Of a stretch of DNA of 6,240 nt, positions 1-6,240 are shown in pieces. The translations under genes and the position numbers were made by a program. Positions within the stretch are counted from its first letter, which is position 1. Each line of letters begins with the position of its first letter. Origin of the DNA: an uncultured Clostridia bacterium (GTDB taxonomy: Bacteria > Bacillota > Clostridia > Oscillospirales > Ruminococcaceae). The notes beneath the pieces were generated by a model. It searched no databases. It had not been told where the DNA came from and saw only the letters and a program-made list of their open reading frames with translations. The stretch lies in assembly GCA_945947715.1 (NCBI GenBank), contig CAMEYZ010000130.1:1-6240 (forward strand), written 5' to 3'.

Positions 1-1
1 G

Positions 2-265
2 ATAATCTGCCTGACTATCCCCCCCGTCACCAAGGAATACGACGATGCCAACGAGGAGCTTGATGTCATGGACAAAATCCACGACTACAATTCCCGCTTA
101 GCACAGCTATGCGACGATAAGGATATCCAGTGCATCGACATCACTACTATGCTTGAGGATAACGAAGGCTACTTCGTTGATTACTACGCTGAAACCGATG
201 GCATGCACTTCAAGCCCACCGCCTACAAGATGATACTGACCAAGATACAGTACACATTAAGCTGA
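2..265 (+). CDS. SGNH/GDSL-type esterase, C-terminal part (5' truncated by window edge)
   Basis: The frame is open from base 2 to the TGA at 263-265 and gives 87 residues with no start in the window. An ATG at 68 lies inside the conserved fold and is probably not the real start. The C-terminal signature of SGNH hydrolases is visible: Y-A-E-T-D-G-M-H-F, with the catalytic Asp and His of the D-x-x-H motif at visible residues 66 and 69 (bases 197-208). It is followed by the usual final helix (KPTAYKMILTKI). The preceding segment, 'IICLTIPPV' then a helix with N-S-R-L and 'IQCIDITTML', fits the late strands of this flavodoxin-like fold. The family hydrolyses ester bonds, often acetyl groups on carbohydrates, but the substrate cannot be told from this fragment. 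The Ser nucleophile (GDS) block and any signal peptide lie outside the window. The stop overlaps the queH start by one base, so the two are probably co-transcribed. Confidence 0.8.
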   Translation: MICLTIPPVTKEYDDANEELDVMDKIHDYNSRLAQLCDDKDIQCIDITTMLEDNEGYFVDYYAETDGMHFKPTAYKMILTKIQYTLS

Positions 266-918
266 TGAAAAGAAACTACGGCAAAGAGACCGATAGAATA
301 ATCCAGAATATTTCCGGGGACAATAAGCCCACGCTGCTGTTGCACAGCTGCTGTGCTCCCTGCTCCAGCTATGTGCTGGAGTATCTGTCTCCGTATTTTA
401 AGATAACCGTACTCTATTACAATCCCAACATTTTCCCCGAGGAGGAGTATATCCACCGCATTAACGAGGAAAAACGCTTCATCAAGGAATTTTCCGAAAA
501 GAACGGCCTGCCCGAAGGGTATATCTCCTTTGCGGAAATAGGCTGGGAAAGTGAAAAATTTTACGAGGCTGTCAAGGGCTATGAGAATATCCCTGAGGGC
601 GGAGAGCGATGCTTCAAATGCTACCGTCTGCGGCTGGAAGCTGCGGCGGAATATGCTAAGGAGCATGGCTTTGATTATTTCACTACTACTCTCACCATAA
701 GTCCCATGAAAAACGCAGAAAAGCTCAACGAAATAGGCGAAGAGCTCAGCGGAACCTATAATGTAAGCTTTCTCCCGTCCGACTTCAAGAAAAAAGGCGG
801 ATTTCTGCGTTCCACCGAGCTTTCAAGAGAATACGGACTGTATCGGCAGGATTACTGCGGATGCGTGTTCTCCCAAAAGGAAAAGGACGATAGGCTCAAT
901 AATAACAAAAACGGATAA
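265..918 (+). CDS. queH: Epoxyqueuosine reductase QueH (former DUF208)
   Basis: Complete 217-aa protein of typical family length. QueH reduces epoxyqueuosine to queuosine at the wobble base (position 34) of GUN-anticodon tRNAs, the final step of de novo queuosine synthesis. It is the iron-sulfur enzyme that many bacteria use instead of cobalamin-dependent QueG. The family cysteines are all present: H-S-C-C-A-P-C (C29, C30, C33), C-F-K-C-Y (C116, C119) and Y-C-G-C (C198, C200). Other family blocks are 'YYNPNIFPEEEY' (51-62), 'FTTTLTISPMKN' (139-150) and 'DFKKKGGFLRS' (173-183). The ATG at 265 is favoured because the short basic N-terminus before LLLHSCCAPC matches family members as I remember them and no better start is near. 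No good Shine-Dalgarno precedes it. The start overlaps the upstream TGA as TGATG, which suggests reinitiation by terminating ribosomes. The TAA stop lies inside the stem of the downstream terminator. Confidence 0.95.
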   Translation: MKRNYGKETDRIIQNISGDNKPTLLLHSCCAPCSSYVLEYLSPYFKITVLYYNPNIFPEEEYIHRINEEKRFIKEFSEKNGLPEGYISFAEIGWESEKFYEAVKGYENIPEGGERCFKCYRLRLEAAAEYAKEHGFDYFTTTLTISPMKNAEKLNEIGEELSGTYNVSFLPSDFKKKGGFLRSTELSREYGLYRQDYCGCVFSQKEKDDRLNNNKNG

Positions 919-948
919 GAAGCAACCGCTTCTTATCCGTTATTTTTT
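910..948. terminator. Bidirectional intrinsic terminator between queH and malQ
   Basis: A perfect 14-bp stem (910-923 paired with 928-941) closes an AACC loop. It is followed by A then six T on the + strand (943-948), and on the - strand by five T and further T-rich bases (complement of 907-911 and beyond). It can therefore stop transcripts from both convergent genes. The queH TAA (916-918) is within the left arm, and the malQ stop (complement of 947-949) overlaps the + strand T tract, so both genes end inside or against the element. Confidence 0.93.
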
Positions 949-2557
949 ACTCCTTAGCCAAGGTCAGCTCTGTCTTCACATCGGACTCCACAGGCTCGCT
1001 GTCAGGCACCTCCGACGCGCTTTCAGAAACAGGCTGCTCCGCCTTTTTGGGCTTTTCGTATCTGAAATACAGCTTTGCAAGCTTTTTCAGCTTCTTTGCC
1101 ATCTTCTTGTCATAAGCTCCCTCTTCCATGCGCCAAGCCCAGTTTCCGCCTCCTATGGTGGAGGGGATATTCATTCTCGCGCTGTCGTCCAGTCCGAGGA
1201 TATCCTGCATCTGTATCACCGCAAGCCCGGAAACACTGCTGTACACAGCCTTTATCATCGCCCAGACAGGGTCGTCTCCTTCGCGGATATCGAGATACTT
1301 ATTGACAAACTTCCGTGAGCGCTCATCAAGACTATTATACCAGCCCAGCGCAGTGCTGTTATCGTGAGTACCTATGTATGCCACGCTGTTTTTCACATAG
1401 TTGTGAGGCAGATAGCTGCTGTTTTCACGTTCGGGAGAGAATGCGAACTCCAGCACATTCATTCCCGGGAAGCCAGACTGCTTCAGCATCTCACGAACAT
1501 CGTCCGTCAGGAAGCCTAAGTCCTCTGCCACCAGGGCAACGTCTCCCAGCTTATCCTTTATAGCGTCGAACAGCTTCATGGACGGGCCCTTGAGCCACTC
1601 TCCATTTTCCGCGGTCTCGTCCTCGGCAGGTATTGCATAGAAGCTCTCAAAGCCTCTGAAATGGTCAATTCTCGTCAGGTCGAAGAGCTTGCAGCTGTAC
1701 TTTACGCGAGATATCCACCACTTATAACCGTCCTTCTCCATTTTATCCCAGTCGTAAAGAGGATTTCCCCACAGCTGTCCAGTGGGCGCAAAGGGGTCGG
1801 GAGGACAGCCTGCCACCTTAATAGGCCTGTTATCGGAGTCCAGCATGAAAAGCTCAGGCTCTGCCCAGACATCAGCACTGTCCATAGAAACGTAAATAGG
1901 CATATCGCCATATATTTTGATGCCATTTTTATTGGCAAACTTTTTCAGCGCCTTATATTGTTTAAAGAATATGTACTGAGTAAACTTCCAGTAGCCTATC
2001 ATAAATTCAAGCTTTTCAGAATAGCGCTTCATGGCCTCGGGCTTTCTCAGACGGATATCGTCGTCCCATTCGGTCCACATCACCTGTCTGAAATGATATT
2101 TCAGCGACATGAACAGCGCGTAATCCTCCAGCCAGAAGGAGTTTTTGCGGCAGAATTTATTGAAGGCTATCTTATCCTCGGGAGTCCCTTCGGCGGAAAA
2201 TTTCGAGTACGCCTTCTGAAGGATAATATTCTTGAAGCTGAAAAGCTGCGCATAATCAGCAAAATCGGTCTTCTTGTCGATTATCATAAGGTCATGGTCA
2301 TCAGCGGAAATAAGTCCGTCCTCTATAAGCATGTCAAGGTCGATAAGCAGCGGATTTCCCGCATAAGCAGAATAGCACTGATAGGGCGAATCGCCGTAGC
2401 CAGTCGGTCCAATGGGCAGTATCTGCCAGTATTCCTGACCTGCCTTTTTCAGAAATTTCACAAAGCTGTAAGCCTCTTTGCCCAGCGTTCCTATGCCGTG
2501 CTTCGAGGGCAGGCTTGAAATATGCAGCAGAACACCGCAGCTGCGTTTTTCGGACAT
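947..2557 (-). CDS. malQ: 4-alpha-glucanotransferase (amylomaltase, GH77)
   Basis: Complete 536-aa cytoplasmic enzyme that transfers alpha-1,4-glucan segments between malto-oligosaccharides, releasing glucose and making longer chains in maltodextrin or glycogen use. GH77 blocks occur in order: 'GVLLHISSLPSKHGIGTLG' (8-26), 'QILPIGPTGYGDSPYQ' (45-60), 'IYGDMPIYVSMDSADVW' (215-231), 'GCPPDPFAPTGQLWGNPLY' (250-268), 'RIDHFRGF' (296-303), 'VAEDLG' (343-348), 'GTHDN' (396-400) and 'IPSTIGGGNWAWRM' (464-477). By family analogy the nucleophile is D298, the acid/base E345 and the third carboxylate D399. All are present, so the enzyme should be active. The last 35 or so residues (from about 502) are an acidic tail beyond the usual family end. 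The start is supported by AAAGGA eight bases upstream and a near-consensus promoter. It is monocistronic in this window, with terminators on both sides. Confidence 0.96.
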   Translation of the reverse strand: MSEKRSCGVLLHISSLPSKHGIGTLGKEAYSFVKFLKKAGQEYWQILPIGPTGYGDSPYQCYSAYAGNPLLIDLDMLIEDGLISADDHDLMIIDKKTDFADYAQLFSFKNIILQKAYSKFSAEGTPEDKIAFNKFCRKNSFWLEDYALFMSLKYHFRQVMWTEWDDDIRLRKPEAMKRYSEKLEFMIGYWKFTQYIFFKQYKALKKFANKNGIKIYGDMPIYVSMDSADVWAEPELFMLDSDNRPIKVAGCPPDPFAPTGQLWGNPLYDWDKMEKDGYKWWISRVKYSCKLFDLTRIDHFRGFESFYAIPAEDETAENGEWLKGPSMKLFDAIKDKLGDVALVAEDLGFLTDDVREMLKQSGFPGMNVLEFAFSPERENSSYLPHNYVKNSVAYIGTHDNSTALGWYNSLDERSRKFVNKYLDIREGDDPVWAMIKAVYSSVSGLAVIQMQDILGLDDSARMNIPSTIGGGNWAWRMEEGAYDKKMAKKLKKLAKLYFRYEKPKKAEQPVSESASEVPDSEPVESDVKTELTLAKE

Positions 2558-2565
2558 AAAATCAT

Positions 2566-2571
2566 TCCTTT
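2566..2571 (-). promoter_or_regulatory. Ribosome binding site of malQ
   Basis: The - strand reads AAAGGA with eight bases between it and the ATG ending at 2557. This fixes the malQ start and makes longer or shorter starts unlikely. Confidence 0.8.
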
Positions 2572-2586
2572 TCAGATGTTTTCGGG

Positions 2587-2602
2587 CGGAAAATATTTTC
2601 CG
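2587..2602. promoter_or_regulatory. Perfect 16-bp palindrome, candidate operator in the malQ leader
   Basis: CGGAAAATATTTTCCG is its own reverse complement over all 16 bases, with no spacer. If transcription starts about seven bases past the -10 box (near 2604), the palindrome covers roughly +2 to +17 of the malQ transcript. A spacer-free palindrome makes a poor RNA hairpin but a good site for a dimeric repressor, which here would block initiation or early elongation. It lacks the central CG usual in LacI/CcpA-type operators, so I do not name a regulator. Its presence is seen directly; its role is inferred. Confidence 0.5.
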
Positions 2603-2610
2603 ATGATATT

Positions 2611-2639
2611 ATTATACTACACCCAAAGCAAAATTTCAA
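2611..2639 (-). promoter_or_regulatory. Sigma-A-type promoter of malQ
   Basis: On the - strand, TTGAAA (2634-2639) and TATAAT (2611-2616) are separated by exactly 17 bases. The -35 box has one mismatch to TTGACA and the -10 box is perfect. The predicted start near 2604 leaves a leader of about 47 bases before the malQ ATG. The promoter lies between the terminator of the upstream operon and malQ, so malQ is its own transcription unit. Confidence 0.85.
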
Positions 2640-2659
2640 GTGTTTTCCTCACAGGATAG

Positions 2660-2695
2660 AAAAAAAGCAGACAGCACCTGCCGCCTGCTTTTTTT
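2660..2695 (-). terminator. Intrinsic terminator after the solute-binding lipoprotein gene
   Basis: Read on the - strand, a run of seven A and AGCAG pair with CTGCT and seven T. Inside, GCAG pairs with CTGT (one G-U) around a GTG loop, with a three-base bulge on the left side. The T tract follows the stem in the - direction, about 17 bases after the lipoprotein stop codon. It also insulates the malQ promoter, whose -35 box starts about 20 bases further on. Confidence 0.8.
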
Positions 2696-2711
2696 AAGCT
2701 ATGATAAATTA

Positions 2712-5333
2712 TCACATGTGCTCGCTGAGATAAAGGGAAGCTCTGCTCTGGATATTGTCTGCCGCCTGCTGTGCGGTGGTGGTGCCTGCATAGAATGCCG
2801 CTGACTCTTCATTGATGATATCCTGGATTCCGCTTTCGATTCCTGTAAACACATTATTTGTGCTGGAGATAAAGCTGTTTATTCTGTCAACGAGCGCCTG
2901 ATCGGTATTTCTGAGAACGACCTGCTCGGTGTCGTTGATATAGTAGGTGTTCTCATTGGGCACCTTATTGCCGTCATCATCGGTGTGGTAACCTGCTTCG
3001 ATCGCTGCTGCGCCCATATCATTAAATGACTGCTTGTTCACGGGGAAACCGTTGTAGGAATAGTATCCGTTTCCGCCGGTGTACTTATCCTCGTCATAAT
3101 CGATCATGGACTTGATAAGCTCCCAGCCTGCGTCAGGATGAGCTGACTGTGCGGAAACTGAAACATAGTTTGTCGGAATAAGAAATGCTCCACTTCCTGA
3201 ACCGGGCATGCCCACAAGGCTGATATCCTCGCCCATGGTACCGTCAGCCATATAGTAATAGCTGTCAAAGCCGTAAAGGTAGATGCTGTTGAGAAGTACC
3301 TTGCCTTCTCTGTACTGAATGTTGTAGTTGTTCCAGTAATCGGGGTCTGCTGATTCCAGCTCATCATAGTTTATTTCCTCAGGATAAGCCTTTGAGCGCT
3401 CCAGCAGCTCAATAAATTCGGGAGTATTAAAGCTGCACTCGCCCGTTGATGTATTTACAAAGTTCTTGTATCCGCTTTGAAGCGCTGCGGAAATAAAGCT
3501 ATCTCTGGATACATCGGCAGCAAGAAGCGTCATTCCGCTGTTCTGACCAAGTATATCGTCTACCTGCTGCCAGGTTATTGCGCCGTCCTCGGGAATAAGG
3601 GACTTCTTTGCACATGCTCCCTGAACACTTACAGAGGATGTGATAGTATAAAGCTTACCGTCATTTTCCATTGCGCGGAAGATGTTGTCGAAATAGTCAT
3701 TGCGGTCGATACCATTTTCACCGTCAATAAAGGTGTTGAGATCCACGAACAATCCCTTTGCTGCAAAGCTTGCCAGCATTTCGGGGTCGGAAATGGAAAG
3801 GATATCGGGTATCTGTCCCGAAGATATCTCGCTGTTAAGTCTTGTAAGACCTGCGTTCCATGAGTCCTCATCTTCGGAGCTGTAGTCGTTGTACTGGCTG
3901 TACTCGGTAACGGTGATAAGATAGTTTCCGTCAGATTTATTGTACTTTGCAACAGCCTCGGACAGGTCGGTGGAAGCATAATAGGACGCAAGTGTGACCT
4001 CTTCCTTTTCCTTTACCTCGGAATCGTCCAGCTTTCTCAGTCTATAGATAACGGTCTCGCCCGTGTTGTAATCGTAGCCGAGGATATAGAAATCATCGTC
4101 CTGTACGGTCATGCTGTTTATCTGATTCAGATACAGTCCGTTATTCAGAAGATTTATCATCACATCGGAGGTGCCATCGCTCTTAAGTCCCATAATGGAC
4201 TGGTTGTTGTAGCTGTAGTAATAGGACTGATAATCGCCGCTGCCATTGATCATGTTATCCATGCTGGCGCTGGAGCTCAAGTCGAAAGCGTCCTCAAACT
4301 CGCCTGTCTGTGTATTGCACTTTTTAACGGACTGAGTTGACTTGCCCTGTGCCTCGTCATAGGAGTAAACAACGAAGCAGAAATTTCCTTCCGCATCTGC
4401 GAAGCTGCCGTTTACCCCTGTGCTGTCACCCTCGAAGTTTTTGCTGAACACCTGTTCATACTCCTTGTTAATAATGACAACGCCGTTTATAGAGTTCCAT
4501 TCCTCGTCGTAGGACTGGAAACCAATAGCTATATCACCGTTCTGATTAGTCTTAATGCTCTGTATATAGGTATTCTGATTCTCAGCAAGGAAATTAAGCG
4601 CAGGGATATCGGCAAAATCGCTTCTGCTGATGACCTCACCCTCTGCTGACATATGAACAAGAGACATTGCAGTCTTGTACTGAATAGGCTCCTCTTCATA
4701 ATCGCTGTAGTAACCGGAGTCGGCTTCATAGGTTTCGGTTACTGCTTCCGCAGCCTCCGACTCAGCCACAGCTGTTTCCTCACCGTCAAGGGGCATAATA
4801 TCTGCAGTTTCAGTCGTTACATCACCCTCGCTGCTTTCTGTTGGAGATGTGGTATCAGCGGAGAAATCGGGATAATAATGATTTTCAACATACATTATGG
4901 AGCCGTCGCTGAGATAGTTTACATTATTTATCGAAGCGCTGTCCTGTTCGTTGACCTTTTCGGCAGAAATATCGGTCTTGCTTACGATATTTCCGTCCAG
5001 ATCCAGCTTATATAAATACGAGGTAGTAGTTGAAATTGACGTCTCCTCGTCCCAGTTATAATCATTTTTTATCAGGGCAACGCTGTCGCCGGATACGCTA
5101 AAGCTTTCAAAGTAGTCGTTTTTCAGCTCGTCGGAAAGTCTGAGCTCTTCGGTTTTGTATTCGATTCTGACAAGCTTCTCCGCTGTCTTTTCAGTATCAC
5201 TTCCTCCAACTGCCGAGTTATCGGAAGCTTTATCCTCGCTGCTTTTCTTGCCGCAGGCGGTAAACATTCCCGCAGTCAGGGCTGCTGCAGATAAAATGCA
5301 TATCGCCTTGATAAGTGTTTTCTTGTTGTTCAT
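2712..5333 (-). CDS. Lipoprotein with N-terminal propeller-like region and C-terminal ABC solute-binding domain
   Basis: Complete 873-aa protein, about twice the usual size of a solute-binding protein. Residues 1-27 form a lipoprotein signal: basic MNNKK, a hydrophobic stretch and lipobox F-T-A-C with C27 to be lipidated, so it should sit on the outer face of the membrane. Residues about 30-50 are a Ser/Asp-rich linker. Residues about 53-440 hold repeated short beta-strand units such as 'LYKLDLDGNIVSKTDI', 'GSIMYVE', 'GDIAIGFQSYD', 'GNFCFVVYSYD' and 'DDFYILGYDYNTGETVIYRL', which suggest a beta-propeller. An acidic insert lies at about 155-216. Residues about 445-873 resemble family 1 extracellular solute-binding proteins: 'SSGQIPDIL' (504-512), 'LASFAAKGLFVDLNTFI' (520-536), 'NDGKLYTI' (557-564), 'GAFLIPTNYVSVSAQSAHPD' (715-734) and 'AGWELIKSMI' (735-744). 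The ligand is unknown. The ATG follows AAAGGA by eight bases. The gene sits 26 bases behind an adaptor-protein gene and ends its operon; no importer permease is in the window. Confidence 0.85.
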   Translation of the reverse strand: MNNKKTLIKAICILSAAALTAGMFTACGKKSSEDKASDNSAVGGSDTEKTAEKLVRIEYKTEELRLSDELKNDYFESFSVSGDSVALIKNDYNWDEETSISTTTSYLYKLDLDGNIVSKTDISAEKVNEQDSASINNVNYLSDGSIMYVENHYYPDFSADTTSPTESSEGDVTTETADIMPLDGEETAVAESEAAEAVTETYEADSGYYSDYEEEPIQYKTAMSLVHMSAEGEVISRSDFADIPALNFLAENQNTYIQSIKTNQNGDIAIGFQSYDEEWNSINGVVIINKEYEQVFSKNFEGDSTGVNGSFADAEGNFCFVVYSYDEAQGKSTQSVKKCNTQTGEFEDAFDLSSSASMDNMINGSGDYQSYYYSYNNQSIMGLKSDGTSDVMINLLNNGLYLNQINSMTVQDDDFYILGYDYNTGETVIYRLRKLDDSEVKEKEEVTLASYYASTDLSEAVAKYNKSDGNYLITVTEYSQYNDYSSEDEDSWNAGLTRLNSEISSGQIPDILSISDPEMLASFAAKGLFVDLNTFIDGENGIDRNDYFDNIFRAMENDGKLYTITSSVSVQGACAKKSLIPEDGAITWQQVDDILGQNSGMTLLAADVSRDSFISAALQSGYKNFVNTSTGECSFNTPEFIELLERSKAYPEEINYDELESADPDYWNNYNIQYREGKVLLNSIYLYGFDSYYYMADGTMGEDISLVGMPGSGSGAFLIPTNYVSVSAQSAHPDAGWELIKSMIDYDEDKYTGGNGYYSYNGFPVNKQSFNDMGAAAIEAGYHTDDDGNKVPNENTYYINDTEQVVLRNTDQALVDRINSFISSTNNVFTGIESGIQDIINEESAAFYAGTTTAQQAADNIQSRASLYLSEHM

Positions 5334-5341
5334 AGTTTCGT

Positions 5342-5347
5342 TCCTTT
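5342..5347 (-). promoter_or_regulatory. Ribosome binding site of the solute-binding lipoprotein
   Basis: AAAGGA on the - strand lies eight bases before the ATG ending at 5333, inside the 26-base gap after the adaptor gene. It supports the chosen start, which also gives a clean lipoprotein signal peptide. Confidence 0.75.
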
Positions 5348-5359
5348 CTCAGAATTTAA

Positions 5360-6240
5360 TCAATTGCCTTCGGTAAGCTTAACCTGCTGACCTTCTTCAA
5401 TGGGCGCTGACGATGAGATGACGACAAACTCGCTTCCCGTAAGCCCGCTGACCGCAGACTTGCTGTCATTGGAAGCAAGGACCTCAACGGAATATCTAAC
5501 AGCATAATATCTGCTGCCAAGTGCGGTGCTCTTGGATTCCACCACAAGCACGTACTTGCCGTTCTTATCCTCGCGCACAGCACTGTTGGGTACCACCGCA
5601 GGATAATCCTGACCCTTTGCGCCTATTGAAAGGCTGATGCTGTCGCCCGACTGAACATCTCCGCCCGATATGGTAAATTCCAGCAGCTTGCTTGTCTGTG
5701 GATTGGACGGGTCAGGCTTGACAGCAGTAAGCGTTGCCGAAATATCCTTGCCGAAATAGTTGTTGGAAATATCAGCATTTGTACCCACAGCCAGCTTTTT
5801 AGCCTGCTCCGACTTAACGGAAAAGCTGAGCACAAAGCCCTTGTCGGTGATATCTATAACAGCCGCCGCATTGCCTGCCGCAGTGGTTTCGCCTGCGCGG
5901 TATGCAAGGGAGCTGACAGTACCGCTGACAGGCGCGGTAATGGTCCCGCCCAGGGATTTTTCCTTTAGCTCATTGACCTTCTGGCGCTGATACTCAATAT
6001 CCTCCGCCTGTTTTTTCAGGTCCTCGTCCTCCTGACGGTCTGTTACTCCGTCTGTTATCTTCTTTACCGAAAGATTCGCTTCCAGCGACTCCAGGCTTCT
6101 TTCCTTTTCCTTAAGAGAATCCTCCAGAGCCTTCTTATCTGTAAGAAGCTTTACCTTGAAATCCGACTCGCTCTTTTCAAGAGCAGAGCTTTTTTCTTCA
6201 AGGTCCTTACGGGTACTTACCTCCCTGTTGACTGTGTTAA
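5360..6240 (-). CDS. Membrane fusion / efflux adaptor protein (HlyD/MacA/YknX-like), N-terminus cut by window edge
   Basis: The frame is open without a stop from the window edge down to the TGA at 5360-5362, giving 292 visible residues. A GTG at 5831-5833 is internal (V136 of the visible part), not the start. Visible residues about 1-95 are a charged Lys/Glu/Leu-rich coiled coil, the hairpin arm of these adaptors. Next comes the second half of a lipoyl/biotinyl-like domain, 'GGTITAPVSGTVSSLAYRAG' (97-116), with the family's T-A-P-x-S/D-G-x-V core. A beta-barrel and membrane-proximal region follow to the end, including 'VPNSAVREDKNGKYVLVVE' (216-234), the typical 'vP..Av..d.....Vyvv' strand pair. 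The N-terminal membrane anchor and first lipoyl half are outside the window. In Firmicutes such proteins usually partner a MacB-like ABC ATPase and FtsX-type permease to export peptides or drugs or to respond to envelope stress. The exporter genes, if present, would be upstream beyond 6240. Confidence 0.88.
   Translation of the reverse strand, partial: NTVNREVSTRKDLEEKSSALEKSESDFKVKLLTDKKALEDSLKEKERSLESLEANLSVKKITDGVTDRQEDEDLKKQAEDIEYQRQKVNELKEKSLGGTITAPVSGTVSSLAYRAGETTAAGNAAAVIDITDKGFVLSFSVKSEQAKKLAVGTNADISNNYFGKDISATLTAVKPDPSNPQTSKLLEFTISGGDVQSGDSISLSIGAKGQDYPAVVPNSAVREDKNGKYVLVVESKSTALGSRYYAVRYSVEVLASNDSKSAVSGLTGSEFVVISSSAPIEEGQQVKLTEGN

Noticed and set aside
19..25. Run of seven C near the window start as a possible frameshift or slippage site
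   Set aside because: The frame reads smoothly through it (T-I-P-P-V) into the conserved SGNH C-terminus, so there is no sign of a frame change.
223..666. - strand open frame of 147 codons opposite queH
   Set aside because: It is antisense to a complete, motif-rich queH and has no independent support.
1661..2518. Long + strand open frame of 285 codons antisense to malQ
   Set aside because: It lies wholly inside a gene with every GH77 motif intact, resembles no family I recognise, and has no ribosome binding site or promoter. It is a codon-bias shadow.
2577..2600. Possible CcpA cre site around TGTTTTCGGGCGGAAAA in the malQ leader
   Set aside because: It has several mismatches at fixed positions of the cre consensus, on either strand. 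The nearby perfect palindrome explains the symmetry better.
2558..2711. malQ and the solute-binding lipoprotein as one maltodextrin operon
   Set aside because: A terminator and a separate strong promoter lie between them, and nothing in the lipoprotein shows maltodextrin specificity. Adjacency alone does not define the ligand.
3477..3863. + strand frame of 128 codons and other short frames opposite the lipoprotein
   Set aside because: All are shadows of the 873-aa gene, whose signal peptide, ribosome binding site and domains are coherent.

Overview
The window looks like chromosomal DNA from a low-to-mid GC clostridial Firmicute, most likely a Ruminococcus-like Oscillospiraceae. This is inferred from the lipoprotein-type solute-binding protein, AAAGGA ribosome binding sites, a sigma-A promoter close to consensus, QueH in place of QueG, and acidic Asp/Glu/Tyr/Ser-rich secreted proteins. 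No database search was possible, so genus is a guess. I see no rRNA, tRNA, CRISPR, insertion sequence or phage gene.

Layout from left to right. On the + strand, the 3' end of an SGNH/GDSL-type esterase gene (2-265) overlaps by one base (TGATG) the complete queH gene (265-918), which encodes epoxyqueuosine reductase for the last step of tRNA queuosine synthesis. A strong bidirectional terminator hairpin (910-948) ends this unit and also serves the convergent gene malQ (947-2557, - strand), a complete GH77 4-alpha-glucanotransferase. malQ has its own promoter (2611-2639) and a perfect 16-bp palindrome at the predicted start of transcription. Further right, also on the - strand, is an operon fragment. 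A membrane fusion (periplasmic adaptor-like) protein, truncated by the right window edge (5360-6240), is followed after 26 bases by an 873-aa lipoprotein (2712-5333). That lipoprotein joins an N-terminal propeller-like region to a C-terminal ABC solute-binding domain. A hairpin at 2660-2695 terminates this operon just upstream of the malQ promoter.

How the genes relate. The esterase and QueH are translationally linked but have no obvious shared function. MalQ handles cytoplasmic malto-oligosaccharides or glycogen and is a separate transcription unit. The adaptor and the lipoprotein would both act at the outer face of the membrane. Their pairing is the most unusual part of the window, because solute-binding proteins normally sit next to importer permeases whereas these adaptors normally sit next to MacB-like ABC exporters. 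Most of the rest is ordinary housekeeping sequence, and I found no convincing sign of a wholly new system.
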